A stretch of DNA of 64,000 bases. Source: Anaerolineae bacterium (GTDB taxonomy: Bacteria > Chloroflexota > Anaerolineae > Promineifilales > Promineifilaceae). The translations under genes were made by a program, and so were the position numbers. The stretch is from positions 62,001-126,000 of the forward strand of contig JADLAX010000065.1 in assembly GCA_020848035.1 (NCBI GenBank), read 5' to 3'. This document shows, in pieces, positions 8,628-17,428 of this stretch. How positions within the stretch are numbered: position 1 is the stretch's first letter; each line of letters starts with the position of its first letter. The notes beneath the pieces were generated by a model, which did no database searches, was not told the DNA's origin, and worked only from the letters and a program-made list of their open reading frames with translations.

Positions 8628-9203
8628 TCACGACAGAGCGGCAAGGGCGCGATTGAGTAAATCTTCCACCTGTAAAGCTTCTGCCCATTTTTGCAAATAA
8701 GCGTGGTCCAGATTGGTTTTCTGCAAGGTGAGAATGCTCAAAATGTCGAGCCATTGCCGCTCAGACTGCTCACCCCCCAGCCGATACCACTCAAATTTCG
8801 CTAGAATCGTATCTTCGGCACTGGCAAAGTAAGCGGTGTTTGCTCCTTCTTTGTCAAGTGGTCGTTTAACGCGACGGGCCAACTGTTCCTGGTCAAACGG
8901 CCGTTTCTTCGGCACAAAAATATCCACCTTAAACATCGTTTCCAGATGAATCAGATTAAAATGCGACCGCCGCTCAATGGCCGAGAGCATCATTTGCTCA
9001 TCTGCGTAAAAATCTTGCTGAACCGCAGTGAGAAAGGGTGGCACCTGTTCTGCGGTCAAATCTGTCACAATGTCCACGTCTTGTGTGGTGCGGATACGGC
9101 CGTATGCCGTGCTGGCAAAAGAGCCGCCAATGAGGTAGGGAATATTTAAAGATTCAAGCGTCTGCGTTATGCGGAGGGTGACAAGGATTGGTTCGGGGGT
9201 CAT
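8628..9203 (-). CDS. Nucleotidyltransferase-fold protein
   Basis: The 191-residue protein carries the minimal nucleotidyltransferase signature GGSFASTAYG followed by RTTQDVDIV, the DxD-type metal site at about residues 38-44, and a later D in the strand FKVDIFVP. The family includes AbiEii/MNT-type enzymes that act in toxin-antitoxin or antiphage modules. The start overlaps the stop of the 83-residue gene upstream as ATGA. That coupling suggests a two-gene functional unit. Whether it is toxin, antitoxin or a housekeeping enzyme cannot be settled from sequence. Confidence 0.8.
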   Translation of the reverse strand: MTPEPILVTLRITQTLESLNIPYLIGGSFASTAYGRIRTTQDVDIVTDLTAEQVPPFLTAVQQDFYADEQMMLSAIERRSHFNLIHLETMFKVDIFVPKKRPFDQEQLARRVKRPLDKEGANTAYFASAEDTILAKFEWYRLGGEQSERQWLDILSILTLQKTNLDHAYLQKWAEALQVEDLLNRALAALS

Positions 9204-9451
9204 ATGGCCGTTTCCAAAAAATGCGGCCCAAACACTTTTTCAGCCAACTCACTGCCCAGCAGCCGATCGGCCAAATGACGGTGCAGGCACGCGGCATCTG
9301 CATTTGGATATTGTTCTTTCAACCCAGCCAACACCAACTGCTTCGCCGTTTGATTGAGCTGGCTCATCATTTCCAATTTGCGCCAAACTGGAGCCTGACG
9401 TAGCAGATCATTTAGAACCTTTTCGGTTTCGGGGCTTGTGTCAGTTAACAT
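9200..9451 (-). CDS. Small helical protein paired with nucleotidyltransferase
   Basis: The 83-residue protein contains VWRKLEMMSQLNQTAKQLVLAGLKEQYPNA and ends with RHLADRLLGSELAEKVFG. Proteins of this pattern are often found directly upstream of nucleotidyltransferase-fold genes in cyanobacteria and Chloroflexota (from memory, to be confirmed by search). It overlaps the next gene by 4 bp. It is likely the partner subunit or regulator of that enzyme. Confidence 0.72.
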   Translation of the reverse strand: MLTDTSPETEKVLNDLLRQAPVWRKLEMMSQLNQTAKQLVLAGLKEQYPNADAACLHRHLADRLLGSELAEKVFGPHFLETAI

Positions 9452-9556
9452 AACCTGGTCTCGCTAAGTTATACTTTACCGTTCATTACGTTGTTGCTCT
9501 GCTGTATGCCTAAAAATGCTTCTGGCTTGAAAAACGAGCAGCCAAGGGGATGATAA

Positions 9557-10588
9557 TTATTCTGTAATAATAAAGAAAGGCCAAGTGTATTCGATTTTTT
9601 CGCCCGAGGTCTTTTGAGCAGAAAAAGTTGCAGAATGCATTCCTGGTTCTAAGTCGTTTTCAAAACAAACAATGTATCGCCCCTCAGGAACACTTGCTTC
9701 AGGCTCTCCTGTCTCTGGGTCAATTGGCACACGAGGCACTCCTTCGAACATGACTAATTCAACTTGATAGGAATCCACTGTACCATAAGTAGATCCGTCT
9801 ACTTCTAAACTTAAGCGTTCAATCACATCTTCTGATGTTAAAACATCTCCAGGTTCTAAAATAAATGGATAAGGCAGAAATGAGACGCAAATGCCTGGAG
9901 CACTCAGTCCAAAGTAATATCCCAATCCGTCTTCAGTATATTCATCAAGATTGACAACCGCCCCTGGAGATGGATAGGTAGTTTCAATAAATCTTGGCAA
10001 CGGCTCAAAAGGCATCGGCGAAGGTGTAGGGGTCGGTGCAATATCTATCAAGAAAAAGGGCCATGTATATGATAGCATCACACCAGAGGTCTTCTGTGCT
10101 GAAAATGTTGCTGTGTGAAGGCCAGGTCTAAGCTCTCTGGCAAAACAGATAAAGTAGGGAGAACCTGGGGGGACCTGAAATAACGGCTCCCCGGTCTCGG
10201 GGTTTGGTGGACCATCATCTCCTCCAGTATCGCGCAACATAATGTAGCTTGGATCATTGATAAGATAATCGTCAATTCGCAAAGAAAAACGGGGGGCAAG
10301 TTCCTCTTGGGTAAGGAAATCACCTGCTTCAAGCATGTAATAAACTTCGAACTCAACGCATATACCTTGGTCTTCAAAATCATACAATTGAGCTGTATCG
10401 TAGTCGTGCATCAATATGGCCTCGCCAGGTTTTGGCCAAATGAAAGAGAGATATTCCGGTGGTGGGACGACACTTTGCTCAGCGAGCACGGCTTGGGCTG
10501 TTGCCAACTCTTGACTGTCATCTTCGGATTGAGCGACAGCACAACTTGCCAACAGCATCAGAACACCTAGAAGAACAGTTTTTGGCAT
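9557..10588 (-). CDS. Lipoprotein with two homologous extracellular repeats
   Basis: The 343-residue protein starts with a lipoprotein signal peptide ending LMLLASC (lipobox cysteine at about residue 16). Two halves (about 45-185 and 190-343) repeat the same order of motifs: a PxPGE/PSPGA entry, GICVxF, LEPGD/LEAGD, an NPETGEP or DPETGEP turn, and the closing HTATFSAQKTSG ... YTWPFF. A short TPTPSPMP linker joins them. The module looks like an Ig-like beta sandwich. The protein should be tethered outside the membrane. No enzyme motif is visible. Confidence 0.82.
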   Translation of the reverse strand: MPKTVLLGVLMLLASCAVAQSEDDSQELATAQAVLAEQSVVPPPEYLSFIWPKPGEAILMHDYDTAQLYDFEDQGICVEFEVYYMLEAGDFLTQEELAPRFSLRIDDYLINDPSYIMLRDTGGDDGPPNPETGEPLFQVPPGSPYFICFARELRPGLHTATFSAQKTSGVMLSYTWPFFLIDIAPTPTPSPMPFEPLPRFIETTYPSPGAVVNLDEYTEDGLGYYFGLSAPGICVSFLPYPFILEPGDVLTSEDVIERLSLEVDGSTYGTVDSYQVELVMFEGVPRVPIDPETGEPEASVPEGRYIVCFENDLEPGMHSATFSAQKTSGEKIEYTWPFFIITE

Positions 10589-10601
10589 TGAACCTTCCGC
10601 A

Positions 10602-10751
10602 TCATAAATATTCCACGCGACCTTGAATTTCTTCCGGTGTCAATACTTCATAAATCAGACGTAAAGCGGCAATGATTTGGCCAATCGTTTGTGCATCTTT
10701 GTGGCAGTAGGCTATGGTTGAACTAGCGAGGACTTCTTCGCTTTTTCCTGT
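10602..10751 (-). pseudogene. Remnant of DUF5615-type (PIN-like) toxin, C-terminal end only
   Basis: A 49-codon frame with no start codon reads ...SSTIAYCHKDAQTIG, then IAALRLIYEVLTPEE, then GRVEYL-stop. This resembles the C-terminus of DUF5615 PIN-like proteins, which normally follow DUF433 antitoxins. The N-terminal catalytic part is missing and the frame overlaps the 3' end of the DUF433 gene by 40 bp. A deletion appears to have joined the antitoxin gene to the tail of the toxin gene. Assignment to DUF5615 is from memory of the family. Confidence 0.6.
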
Positions 10752-10999
10752 TCATAGAAGCGACGGCCGTTTTCAATTTCACCGTCAATTTCATCTTTGT
10801 GATCTAAGTAGTAGGCAATGGCAGCATATACGGCCGCTAACGGCAGATCATAGGTGATCGCAATCTCATCCAGCGATTCCCCCAGGCGAAAATGGCTGAT
10901 GACAACATCTGAAACAGTGATGCGCGTCCCCGTAATGCGTGCTTTCCCCCCGCGAATATCAGGTGTGATTTCAATATGTTTGTCCAAAATCAGTTCCAT
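10712..10999 (-). CDS. DUF433 antitoxin-like protein
   Basis: The 95-residue protein has the DUF433 pattern: IEITPDIRGGKARITGTRI, then VSDVVISHFRLGESLDEIAITYDL and LAAVYAAIAYYLDHKDEID. This is a helix-turn-helix domain used as the antitoxin of DUF433/DUF5615 modules. GGAGGTGCAAGT precedes the ATG. The last residues (KKSSLVQP) may derive from the toxin gene out of frame after a deletion. Confidence 0.85.
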   Translation of the reverse strand: MELILDKHIEITPDIRGGKARITGTRITVSDVVISHFRLGESLDEIAITYDLPLAAVYAAIAYYLDHKDEIDGEIENGRRFYEQEKAKKSSLVQP

Positions 11000-11133
11000 A
11001 CTTGCACCTCCACATGAGCGATGGCTGCATTATAGCACAGACAGGCGAACGGCCGTTCCCCCCCACAAACCACTTACCATTAACAATTAACCATTCAAAC
11101 GGCCGTCACCTAGCCAACACAATTTCCCCCAAG

Positions 11134-11139
11134 TATAAT
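11134..11139 (+). promoter_or_regulatory. Putative -10 box before methylmalonyl-CoA mutase
   Basis: A consensus TATAAT is present about 100 bp before the gene, but no good -35 hexamer is visible. Between it and the start lies half of a CTCCAATCTCTAATC-type repeat (about 11198-11224). Confidence 0.35.
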
Positions 11140-11239
11140 CCCCCTCACACAACCCACGACTAATCGCTATTTCGAGAGACAAGGCTGCGAGAAAACAATC
11201 TCTAATCTCCAGTCTCCAATCTCCCCAAAAGGAGCACCC

Positions 11240-12922
11240 ATGTACGACAAACAAAAGCTGGCCGAACTGGCCGAGAACCAAGACAAATGGGAAGAAACCA
11301 CCCTGCACAAAACCCTCTCCCGCTTTCCCGAACGCAAAGAGCAGTTCATCACCACCTCCAGCGAGCCAATTAAGCGGCTCTACACCCCGCTGGACGTGGC
11401 CGACCTGGATTACCCGCGCGATTTAGGCATGCCCGGCGAGTACCCCTACACGCGCGGCGTGCACGCCTCCATGTATCGCGGACGGCCGTGGACCACCCGT
11501 ATGTTTGCCGGTTTTGGCACCGCCGAGGAAACCAACGCTCGCTACAAATATCTGCTGGAGCAGGGCAACATGGGCCTCTCCGTCGCCTTTGACCTGGCCA
11601 CGCTGATGGGCTACGACACCGACGCCCCCGAAGCGCTGGGCGAATTTGGCCACTGCGGTGTGGCCATCAGCAGTTTGGCCGATATGGAAATCCTGTTTGA
11701 TGGCATCCCGCTGGACAAAGTGAGCACCAGCATGACCATCAACAGCCCCGCGCCAATGATTTGGGCCATGTACATCGTCGCCGCCGAAAAGCAGGGGGTG
11801 CCGATGGCCAAGCTGCGCGGCACGCTGCAAAACGACATCCTCAAGGAGTACATTGCCCAAAAAGAGTACATCTTCCCGCCCGAACCCTCGATGCGGCTGG
11901 TGACCGACACAATTGAGTTTGGCACCAAAAACATGCCCGAATGGAACACCGTCTCCATCAGCGGCTACCACATTCGCGAGGCGGGTTCAACGGCCGCTCA
12001 AGAGCTCGCCTTCACCCTGGGCGACGGGCTGGAGTACGTGCGCTGGGCGCTGGAGCGCGGCCTGGACATTGACGACTTTGCCCCGCGCCTGAGCCTCTTT
12101 TTTAACTGCCACAATGACTTTTTTGAGGAGATTGCCAAGTTCCGCGCCGCCCGCCGCATTTGGGCGCGGGAAATGCGCGAGACGTTTGGCGCGAAAAATC
12201 CGCGCTCCTGGCTGTGCCGCTTTCATACGCAAACAGCGGGTGTCTCCCTCACGGCGCAGCAGCCGGAGAACAATATTGTGCGTGTAGCCATTCAGGCGTT
12301 AGCGGCCGTTCTTGGCGGAACGCAAAGCCTGCACACCAACAGCATGGACGAAGCCCTGGCGCTGCCCAGCGAGGAAGCGGTCACCATCGCCATGCGCACC
12401 CAGCAAATCATCGCCGAGGAGAGCGGCGTGGCCAACACGATTGATCCGCTGGCTGGTTCCTTTTTTGTGGAGCACCAAACCAACAAAATCGAGGCGCAGG
12501 TGTATGAATATTGGCAGCAGGTAGAGGAGCTGGGCGGCGTGCTGCCCGCCATCGAGCAGGGCTTTTACCAGCGCGAAATTTCCAACGCGGCGTACCAGTA
12601 CCAGCGGGAAATTGACGCCAATGAACGCACCATCGTCGGCGTGAATGGCTTTGTCGATCAAACGGAAGATATTCGCATTCCTATTTTGCGGATGGATCCG
12701 CAGGGGTACGAGCGGCAGGTGGGGCGCATCCAGCGGGTGAAGGCGGAGCGGGACAGCGAAAAAGTCGGCGCTGCCCTGCAAGCCCTCCGCGAAGCAGCGC
12801 AGGGCACGGCCAACACCATGCCCTTCATCATCGACGCGGTGCGGGAATACGCCACCCTGGGCGAAATCACCGACGTGTTTCGCGAGGTGTTTGGCAAGTA
12901 CGAGGAGCCAACCTGGATTTAG
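11240..12922 (+). CDS. Methylmalonyl-CoA mutase large subunit, N-terminal catalytic type
   Basis: The 560-residue protein has the substrate-binding barrel of adenosylcobalamin-dependent acyl-CoA mutases: [20 protein letters not shown], then [18 protein letters not shown], and the later [21 protein letters not shown] with [18 protein letters not shown]. It converts (R)-methylmalonyl-CoA and succinyl-CoA in propionate metabolism. The cobalamin-binding C-terminal domain (DxHxxG) is absent, as expected for the alpha-1 subunit whose B12 domain is a separate small protein. No such gene is in the window. AAAAGGAG precedes the ATG. The gene stands alone and ends before a two-way hairpin terminator. 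Confidence 0.95.
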   Translation: MYDKQKLAELAENQDKWEETTLHKTLSRFPERKEQFITTSSEPIKRLYTPLDVADLDYPRDLGMPGEYPYTRGVHASMYRGRPWTTRMFAGFGTAEETNARYKYLLEQGNMGLSVAFDLATLMGYDTDAPEALGEFGHCGVAISSLADMEILFDGIPLDKVSTSMTINSPAPMIWAMYIVAAEKQGVPMAKLRGTLQNDILKEYIAQKEYIFPPEPSMRLVTDTIEFGTKNMPEWNTVSISGYHIREAGSTAAQELAFTLGDGLEYVRWALERGLDIDDFAPRLSLFFNCHNDFFEEIAKFRAARRIWAREMRETFGAKNPRSWLCRFHTQTAGVSLTAQQPENNIVRVAIQALAAVLGGTQSLHTNSMDEALALPSEEAVTIAMRTQQIIAEESGVANTIDPLAGSFFVEHQTNKIEAQVYEYWQQVEELGGVLPAIEQGFYQREISNAAYQYQREIDANERTIVGVNGFVDQTEDIRIPILRMDPQGYERQVGRIQRVKAERDSEKVGAALQALREAAQGTANTMPFIIDAVREYATLGEITDVFREVFGKYEEPTWI

Positions 12923-12970
12923 GGATGATGGGGTGAGGGGGTGTGCGATGAGGACATCGCGGGGTGAAGG

Positions 12971-13012
12971 GGTGAACGGCCGTAAAAAGAATGATTTTTA
13001 CGGCCGTTCACC
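12971..13012. terminator. Bidirectional hairpin made from two ACGGCCGT motifs
   Basis: A perfect 18-bp stem (GGTGAACGGCCGTAAAAA, 6-base loop, complement) gives an A-tract on one side and a T-tract on the other. It sits between the convergent mutase and Kelch genes, so it can serve both strands. Confidence 0.75.
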
Positions 13013-13047
13013 TTCCCACACAAAATGAAAAACGCGCCGAGCTACCT

Positions 13048-14070
13048 CTACTTTTGCGTCCAGGTTACACCGTCATATTCCCAGGTGTCGTTTAGGTAGG
13101 TTTCATCAGCAGCGAAACCGCCAAAAAGGACAACGACGCCTCGCGCCTCGTCGTAAACCATTGCGTGATACAAACGAGACGATGGCCGTGCATCAACAGA
13201 CGGCGGCTGATACCATTTTTCCCCATCATATTCCCACACACCATCCTGACCAGCTGGTGCTTCTCCTCCAAACAGCACTGTGAGCCCTCTGTCAATATCA
13301 TAAACCATTCGGAACCCAAGGATTGGGATTCGCAGCTCTTTTTCTGGTTCCAGGGGAGCGTGTGACCATGTGCTGCGGTCATACTCAAAGGTCGTTACGT
13401 TAAAAACGGAGCGGAGCACAAAAACCTCACGACGGGAATCGTAAACCATTTGCGGTAAAGTAATCGGCGGGCCGGCTGAGAGAAACTCCATTTCTTGCCA
13501 TGTTGTTCCGTTAAATTTCCAGGTATCATGTAGCTGTCCCCCGCTTCCGTAGCCACCAAAAAGGAGCATTGCCTGTTCCACCGGATCATAAACTAAAGGG
13601 GCGCTATGGCGTGGCGGGGGGTGATGTGAAGGTTCTGTTTGCTGCCATGTTTGGCCGTCATAGAACCACACATCGCTGGTGTATGCAGAATCGGAGGTAA
13701 TCCCGCCAAACAACATTGTTATTCCTCGTTCAGGATCATACGCTAATGAGAGGTCTGCACGTGCGGGTGGTGATGTGGTCGTCGCAATCTTTTGCCACGC
13801 TGTCCCATCATATTCCCAAGTATCATCCAGTAACTCGCCTTTATTGCTCCATCCCCCAAACAAAACGACGACATGGCGTTTCGAGTCATAGGCCATAGCA
13901 TGGTTAGAACGCGGTAGCGGTTTCTCAGCGAGACTTTCCGAAACAGTCATACTCGGAGTTGTGGAAGCTGTGGGCGTTGTTTCGGTAACAGCAACCAAGC
14001 CCGATTGACAGGCTATTAACAGTATAGACAACAACCATAGCCAGGTGAGGCTCTTCACTCTTGTACCCAT
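13048..14070 (-). CDS. Kelch-repeat lipoprotein 2
   Basis: The start is ATG 14070, which overlaps the end of the preceding Kelch gene by 16 bp. An upstream in-frame start would run back through that gene. The signal peptide (KSLTWLWLLSILLIAC) ends in a lipobox cysteine. Six Kelch-type blades follow, with units such as HAMAYDSKRHVVVLFGG and DTWEYDGTAWQ. These fold as a beta-propeller. The last unit (YDEARGVVVLFGG ... LNDTWEYDGVTW) is nearly identical to that of the upstream gene, showing a tandem duplication. It is likely a surface-exposed binding protein with an unknown ligand. Confidence 0.88.
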   Translation of the reverse strand: MGTRVKSLTWLWLLSILLIACQSGLVAVTETTPTASTTPSMTVSESLAEKPLPRSNHAMAYDSKRHVVVLFGGWSNKGELLDDTWEYDGTAWQKIATTTSPPARADLSLAYDPERGITMLFGGITSDSAYTSDVWFYDGQTWQQTEPSHHPPPRHSAPLVYDPVEQAMLLFGGYGSGGQLHDTWKFNGTTWQEMEFLSAGPPITLPQMVYDSRREVFVLRSVFNVTTFEYDRSTWSHAPLEPEKELRIPILGFRMVYDIDRGLTVLFGGEAPAGQDGVWEYDGEKWYQPPSVDARPSSRLYHAMVYDEARGVVVLFGGFAADETYLNDTWEYDGVTWTQK

Positions 14071-15122
14071 GTTACACCGTCGTACTCCCATGTATCGTTT
14101 AGGTACGTTCCATCAGCACCGATACCACCGAAGAGGACAACTACATTCCGGGCTTCATCGTAGACCATGGCGTGGCCATATCGGGCTGGCGGCACCTGGC
14201 GGGGTGAAACTTCGTACCAAATTTCGCCATCAAATTCCCACAAGTCGTTTAGTGTTTGATTGACCTCTACTGGCAAATCCTCGGTAGGGCGTGCCGGTCC
14301 TTGCCCGCCGAACAAAACAATCACTCCTCGCTGCGCATCGTATACCATGTCAAACCCGAAACGGTCACCATTGCTTTCATCTCGCGAAGGCAATAAGCTC
14401 CAACGGACTTCCTGAAGAGGGGTAAACTGCGCCGTTTCCCCTGTCAAATTTGTGAAAACAAAAGCTTCCATCTGCTCGAAGTAAACCACTTTGGCAATCG
14501 GCGATCCTCGCATAAGCGGCGGCACCTGGGAGGCTGAGCGTGCCCAGGATTGACCATCATATTGCCAGATGTCGCTGAGCTGAAAACCTGAAAACAAAAA
14601 AAGATCTTTCTGATGCGGGTCAAAGGCCAGAAGGGGATAAGATTGCGCAGGGATTTCTTCAATTTCGGTGGCTGTCTGCCAAGCTGACCCGTTGAACTCC
14701 CACATTTTTGCCAATCTATTGGTTTCTCCCGATTCCTGACTGGGACCGATTAACACTGTTACGTTGCGATTTGCATCAAACGCCATGCCATATCCTTCTG
14801 CAGAGTCTGGGCTGATTGGCGTGTTAACCTGCTGCCAGGCATCCCCGTTGAACGTCCAGGTGTCATTGAGCCAGTTGGTTTGTGGGAACTCGTCTTCGGC
14901 CGTCGTCAGCATACCCGACTGCCCACCAAACATGACAATAACTTGGCGAGCGCTGTCATAAGTCATTTGATGAAACCCCCGTGGTGAAGGTTGATTTTGT
15001 CCTTCGAAGGCAGCTGGCGGCTTTGCAGTGGGAGGGGTTGTGTCCGTGGACGGTGACTCGCACGAGCAAACGAGCACGAGGAGTACAAACCAAAATCGGC
15101 TGTTTGTAAAGTAGCGCTTAAT
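14055..15122 (-). CDS. Kelch-repeat lipoprotein 1, likely ATT start
   Basis: The conventional start (GTG 15077) would leave only about five residues before the lipobox cysteine. Fifteen codons upstream, an ATT at 15120-15122 has AAAGGAG seven bases before it. It gives a complete lipoprotein signal peptide (IKRYFTNSRFWFVLLVLVCSC), and no ATG, GTG or TTG lies between that site and an upstream stop. Kelch units such as YDSARQVIVMFGGQ and NDTWTFNGDAWQ form a propeller of about six blades. It is encoded 40 bp after a predicted metalloprotease and overlaps a paralogous gene downstream, so the three probably form one operon. Confidence 0.78.
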   Translation of the reverse strand: MKRYFTNSRFWFVLLVLVCSCESPSTDTTPPTAKPPAAFEGQNQPSPRGFHQMTYDSARQVIVMFGGQSGMLTTAEDEFPQTNWLNDTWTFNGDAWQQVNTPISPDSAEGYGMAFDANRNVTVLIGPSQESGETNRLAKMWEFNGSAWQTATEIEEIPAQSYPLLAFDPHQKDLFLFSGFQLSDIWQYDGQSWARSASQVPPLMRGSPIAKVVYFEQMEAFVFTNLTGETAQFTPLQEVRWSLLPSRDESNGDRFGFDMVYDAQRGVIVLFGGQGPARPTEDLPVEVNQTLNDLWEFDGEIWYEVSPRQVPPARYGHAMVYDEARNVVVLFGGIGADGTYLNDTWEYDGVTWVQE

Positions 15123-15161
15123 AACAGAACTCCTTTTGAAGTGGAACGGCCGTTCCCAACC

Positions 15162-16331
15162 CTATTCCACAGCCTCAGCTAACAAATCATCCAGAAACAC
15201 ATCCGCGTCCCATACTTGATCTTTCCAGCCAGGCAGCAGGTGGTCTAGCATGACGGCCTGAGCCATGCCGCTGTAGTAGAAACGGCCGTCGCCCACATCA
15301 TCCGCCATACGCCCAATCTGGCCCACTTCCTGGTTCCAGCGCTTGTCGAAGGTGGCATAGCCGGAAAAGTCGCCATCGTCTTGCAAAGCAGCAACCGGCG
15401 TGTAAGTGTCGTCCAGAGCGGCTTGTTGCCAGAGTTCCAGCTCCACGTAGCGGGCCAAGCCTTCGACCCATTCGCGCTGCTCCTCGTACCGGATCAGGTC
15501 GTCGCTCAGCCCAGCCGCCGCCCGCCGCTGGGCGCGCTGGGCCAGGAACTGCCGGGCCAGTTCCGCCATCGCCTCGTCCGAATCCGCCTGAACTGCTTCG
15601 GCCAAAATGTCCAGTTCCGTTTGCCATTCTGCCTGGAATGATGCATCGTCCCAGGGGTAGCCAGATTCACCGACGGGCGCACCGTTTTCGGCCGCGGCCA
15701 GTTTTTCTGGCGCCACCGAACCCTGGTAGGCATGGAATGACTCGTGCGCCAGCAGCGAAATGTAGCCCTCACTGCCGCGAATAAACAAGGTGTTCAGGAG
15801 GCCGTAGGGAATAACGGGCGCTAAAAAGGAGGGCAAGTCACTGCGGAACTGGTCCGCCAGGCTAATTTCCATCCACTCCATCGTGGTCATGCTGGTCACC
15901 CACTGCTCGCCCACCCGCACGGTAAACGCCTGGGGCGTGCTCCCGTCGGCGGGCAGGGGCTGCCGGTAATACGGTGCGCCGTGAAACAGCTCATCGGGCA
16001 CCAGATCCCAGGCGGTGCCTTTGTGGCTGTTTTGCGGCACCTGAATCCAGCCCGACGGCGGGTCGGGATAGCCCAGCAAAAAAGCATACGCTTCGTTGTA
16101 GACGATGGTGGGGATTACGGCCGTATCCCACCCCGGCCACACCTTCCCGCCCACCACCTGCCGCACCTGGATAAACTCAGCCAAGCGCGCTTTCTCCAAA
16201 TCGCTTAAGGAAGCCACTTCGCTAGATTCCGTGGGCAAATTGCGATTGATCAGGACCGAAATGCCGGTTAAAACCAGGCAAAGCAGAAGAATTGCGGCGC
16301 ATCCGCGCATCATCCATTTTTTCATTTTCAT
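15162..16331 (-). CDS. Predicted membrane-anchored zinc metalloprotease (HESFH)
   Basis: The start is ATG 16331 with AAAGG seven bases upstream. The longer frame to 16520 runs into a repeat. The 389-residue protein has an N-terminal signal anchor (KKWMMRGCAAILLLCLVLTG). The core motif LLAHESFHAYQ fits the zincin HExxH site, and EEQREWVEGLARYVELE about 120 residues later offers the third glutamate ligand, as in gluzincins. It should act outside the membrane. Overall it resembles no named peptidase that I can identify. It heads an operon with two Kelch lipoproteins. Confidence 0.75.
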   Translation of the reverse strand: MKMKKWMMRGCAAILLLCLVLTGISVLINRNLPTESSEVASLSDLEKARLAEFIQVRQVVGGKVWPGWDTAVIPTIVYNEAYAFLLGYPDPPSGWIQVPQNSHKGTAWDLVPDELFHGAPYYRQPLPADGSTPQAFTVRVGEQWVTSMTTMEWMEISLADQFRSDLPSFLAPVIPYGLLNTLFIRGSEGYISLLAHESFHAYQGSVAPEKLAAAENGAPVGESGYPWDDASFQAEWQTELDILAEAVQADSDEAMAELARQFLAQRAQRRAAAGLSDDLIRYEEQREWVEGLARYVELELWQQAALDDTYTPVAALQDDGDFSGYATFDKRWNQEVGQIGRMADDVGDGRFYYSGMAQAVMLDHLLPGWKDQVWDADVFLDDLLAEAVE

Positions 16332-16404
16332 CGTAGCACCTTTAGGGGGCTCCCCCAACCTTTTTGAGCAGGATCGTTTACGGCCGTTGCGCCCACCATT
16401 GAAT

Positions 16405-16624
16405 CCTTGAGACTTTATGAGTGGTCTCACCACCACAAATGAAAGGGACACAGATAAACACAGATTTTTATCTGCGTTCATCAGCGTTAATCCGCGTCCT
16501 ATTTTCGAAGGAGACGACATCGGCTGTCGCCGACCACCATGAATAAAAATCAGCAGATTTCGCAGATTAACAAGATTTAATCCGTGTTAATCCGTGCAAT
16601 CCGCGGCCTATTTTCAGAGGAGAA
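16405..16624 (+). repeat. Two tandem copies of the Shine-Dalgarno-ending repeat
   Basis: The first unit (about 16405-16515) ends CCTATTTTCGAAGGAG. The second (about 16516-16624) runs ACGACATCGGCTGTCGCCGA, then ATCAGCAGATTTCGCAGATT, then GGCCTATTTTCAGAGGAG. Here the elements lie opposite to both flanking minus-strand genes, so their terminal GGAG does not serve a gene. Instead the antisense of the second unit's end encodes the last residues of the permease gene. Confidence 0.8.
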
Positions 16625-17426
16625 ACAAGATGCCCAGCATGTACGGCAAAAAGGCCAGCAGGGCCAGGGCACGATGGCCGCGCTGCTGGCTGTTTTTGCT
16701 GTCCCAGTTGAACAGGTACAGCGCCAGGCCAAAAGCCAGCAGCCCGCTGCTGGCCAGGATACCCACCGAGGCCCACGGATTAAAATCGGCCGTAGCCCCC
16801 ATGGCCAGGCCGTTGAAGGCGTTCATGGCGTGGGTGGCGGGCATGAGCTGGGCAAAATAGCGGGCCGCTTCCGGCAGCATGCTGTACGGCAGCATCAGGC
16901 CGCCCAAAATCATCGACGGGATGAAGATGGCCTGGGAGTACAGCACCGTCATGCGCGTGGAGGGCGACACGACGCCAATCAGCAGCCCCAGCCCGGCGCA
17001 GGCCAGTGACAGAGCCACCATGACCAGGAAAAAGTTGAGACCATTGGCGGGAACGGCCGCATCAAACAGCAGCGGCGCGGTAAACGTAATCAACAGGACA
17101 ACGATGGCCAGGTGCAGCCCCGTGGTTAAGCCAGGAATCAGCAAAATGGAAGAGGCGGGTACGCCGTTGATCTTGTAGCTGCGCAGGACGCCGCTCTCGC
17201 GGGCGTTGACCAGCGGGTCGGGCAGGCCCAAAAAGGTGGCCGCCAGCACGGCAAAAACGATCATCGCCGGAATCATCGTGTCGCGAAACAGCGGGTTGAT
17301 GCCCGGCATGATGGCCCCCATCATCAGGTAAAAGCCCAGCGGGAAGAGGTAGTTCATCAGCAGCAAGGTTTTGTTGCGAATCCCGGTTTTGAATTCAAAG
17401 AGGAAATGTGTGGCAAAAGCAGACAT
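16614..17426 (-). CDS. ABC-2 type transporter permease
   Basis: The ATG at 17426 has GGAG seven bases upstream, inside the end of the ATPase gene. The 270-residue protein has six membrane segments in the ABC-2 pattern: an N-terminal anchor (LLLMNYLFPLGFYLMMGAIMP), the central FFLVMVALSLACAGLGLLIG, and the typical SQAIFIPSMILGGLMLPYSMLPEAARYFAQLMPATHAMNA. It forms the membrane part of an exporter of a drug, lipid or polysaccharide together with the ATPase encoded upstream. Its last six residues and stop codon lie inside a dispersed repeat, so its C-terminus may have been replaced by insertion. Confidence 0.9.
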   Translation of the reverse strand: MSAFATHFLFEFKTGIRNKTLLLMNYLFPLGFYLMMGAIMPGINPLFRDTMIPAMIVFAVLAATFLGLPDPLVNARESGVLRSYKINGVPASSILLIPGLTTGLHLAIVVLLITFTAPLLFDAAVPANGLNFFLVMVALSLACAGLGLLIGVVSPSTRMTVLYSQAIFIPSMILGGLMLPYSMLPEAARYFAQLMPATHAMNAFNGLAMGATADFNPWASVGILASSGLLAFGLALYLFNWDSKNSQQRGHRALALLAFLPYMLGILFLL

Positions 17427-17428
17427 GG

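Noticed and set aside
16405-16624. CRISPR-like array
   Set aside because: Units are two long tandem elements with internal words, not short identical repeats with unique spacers.
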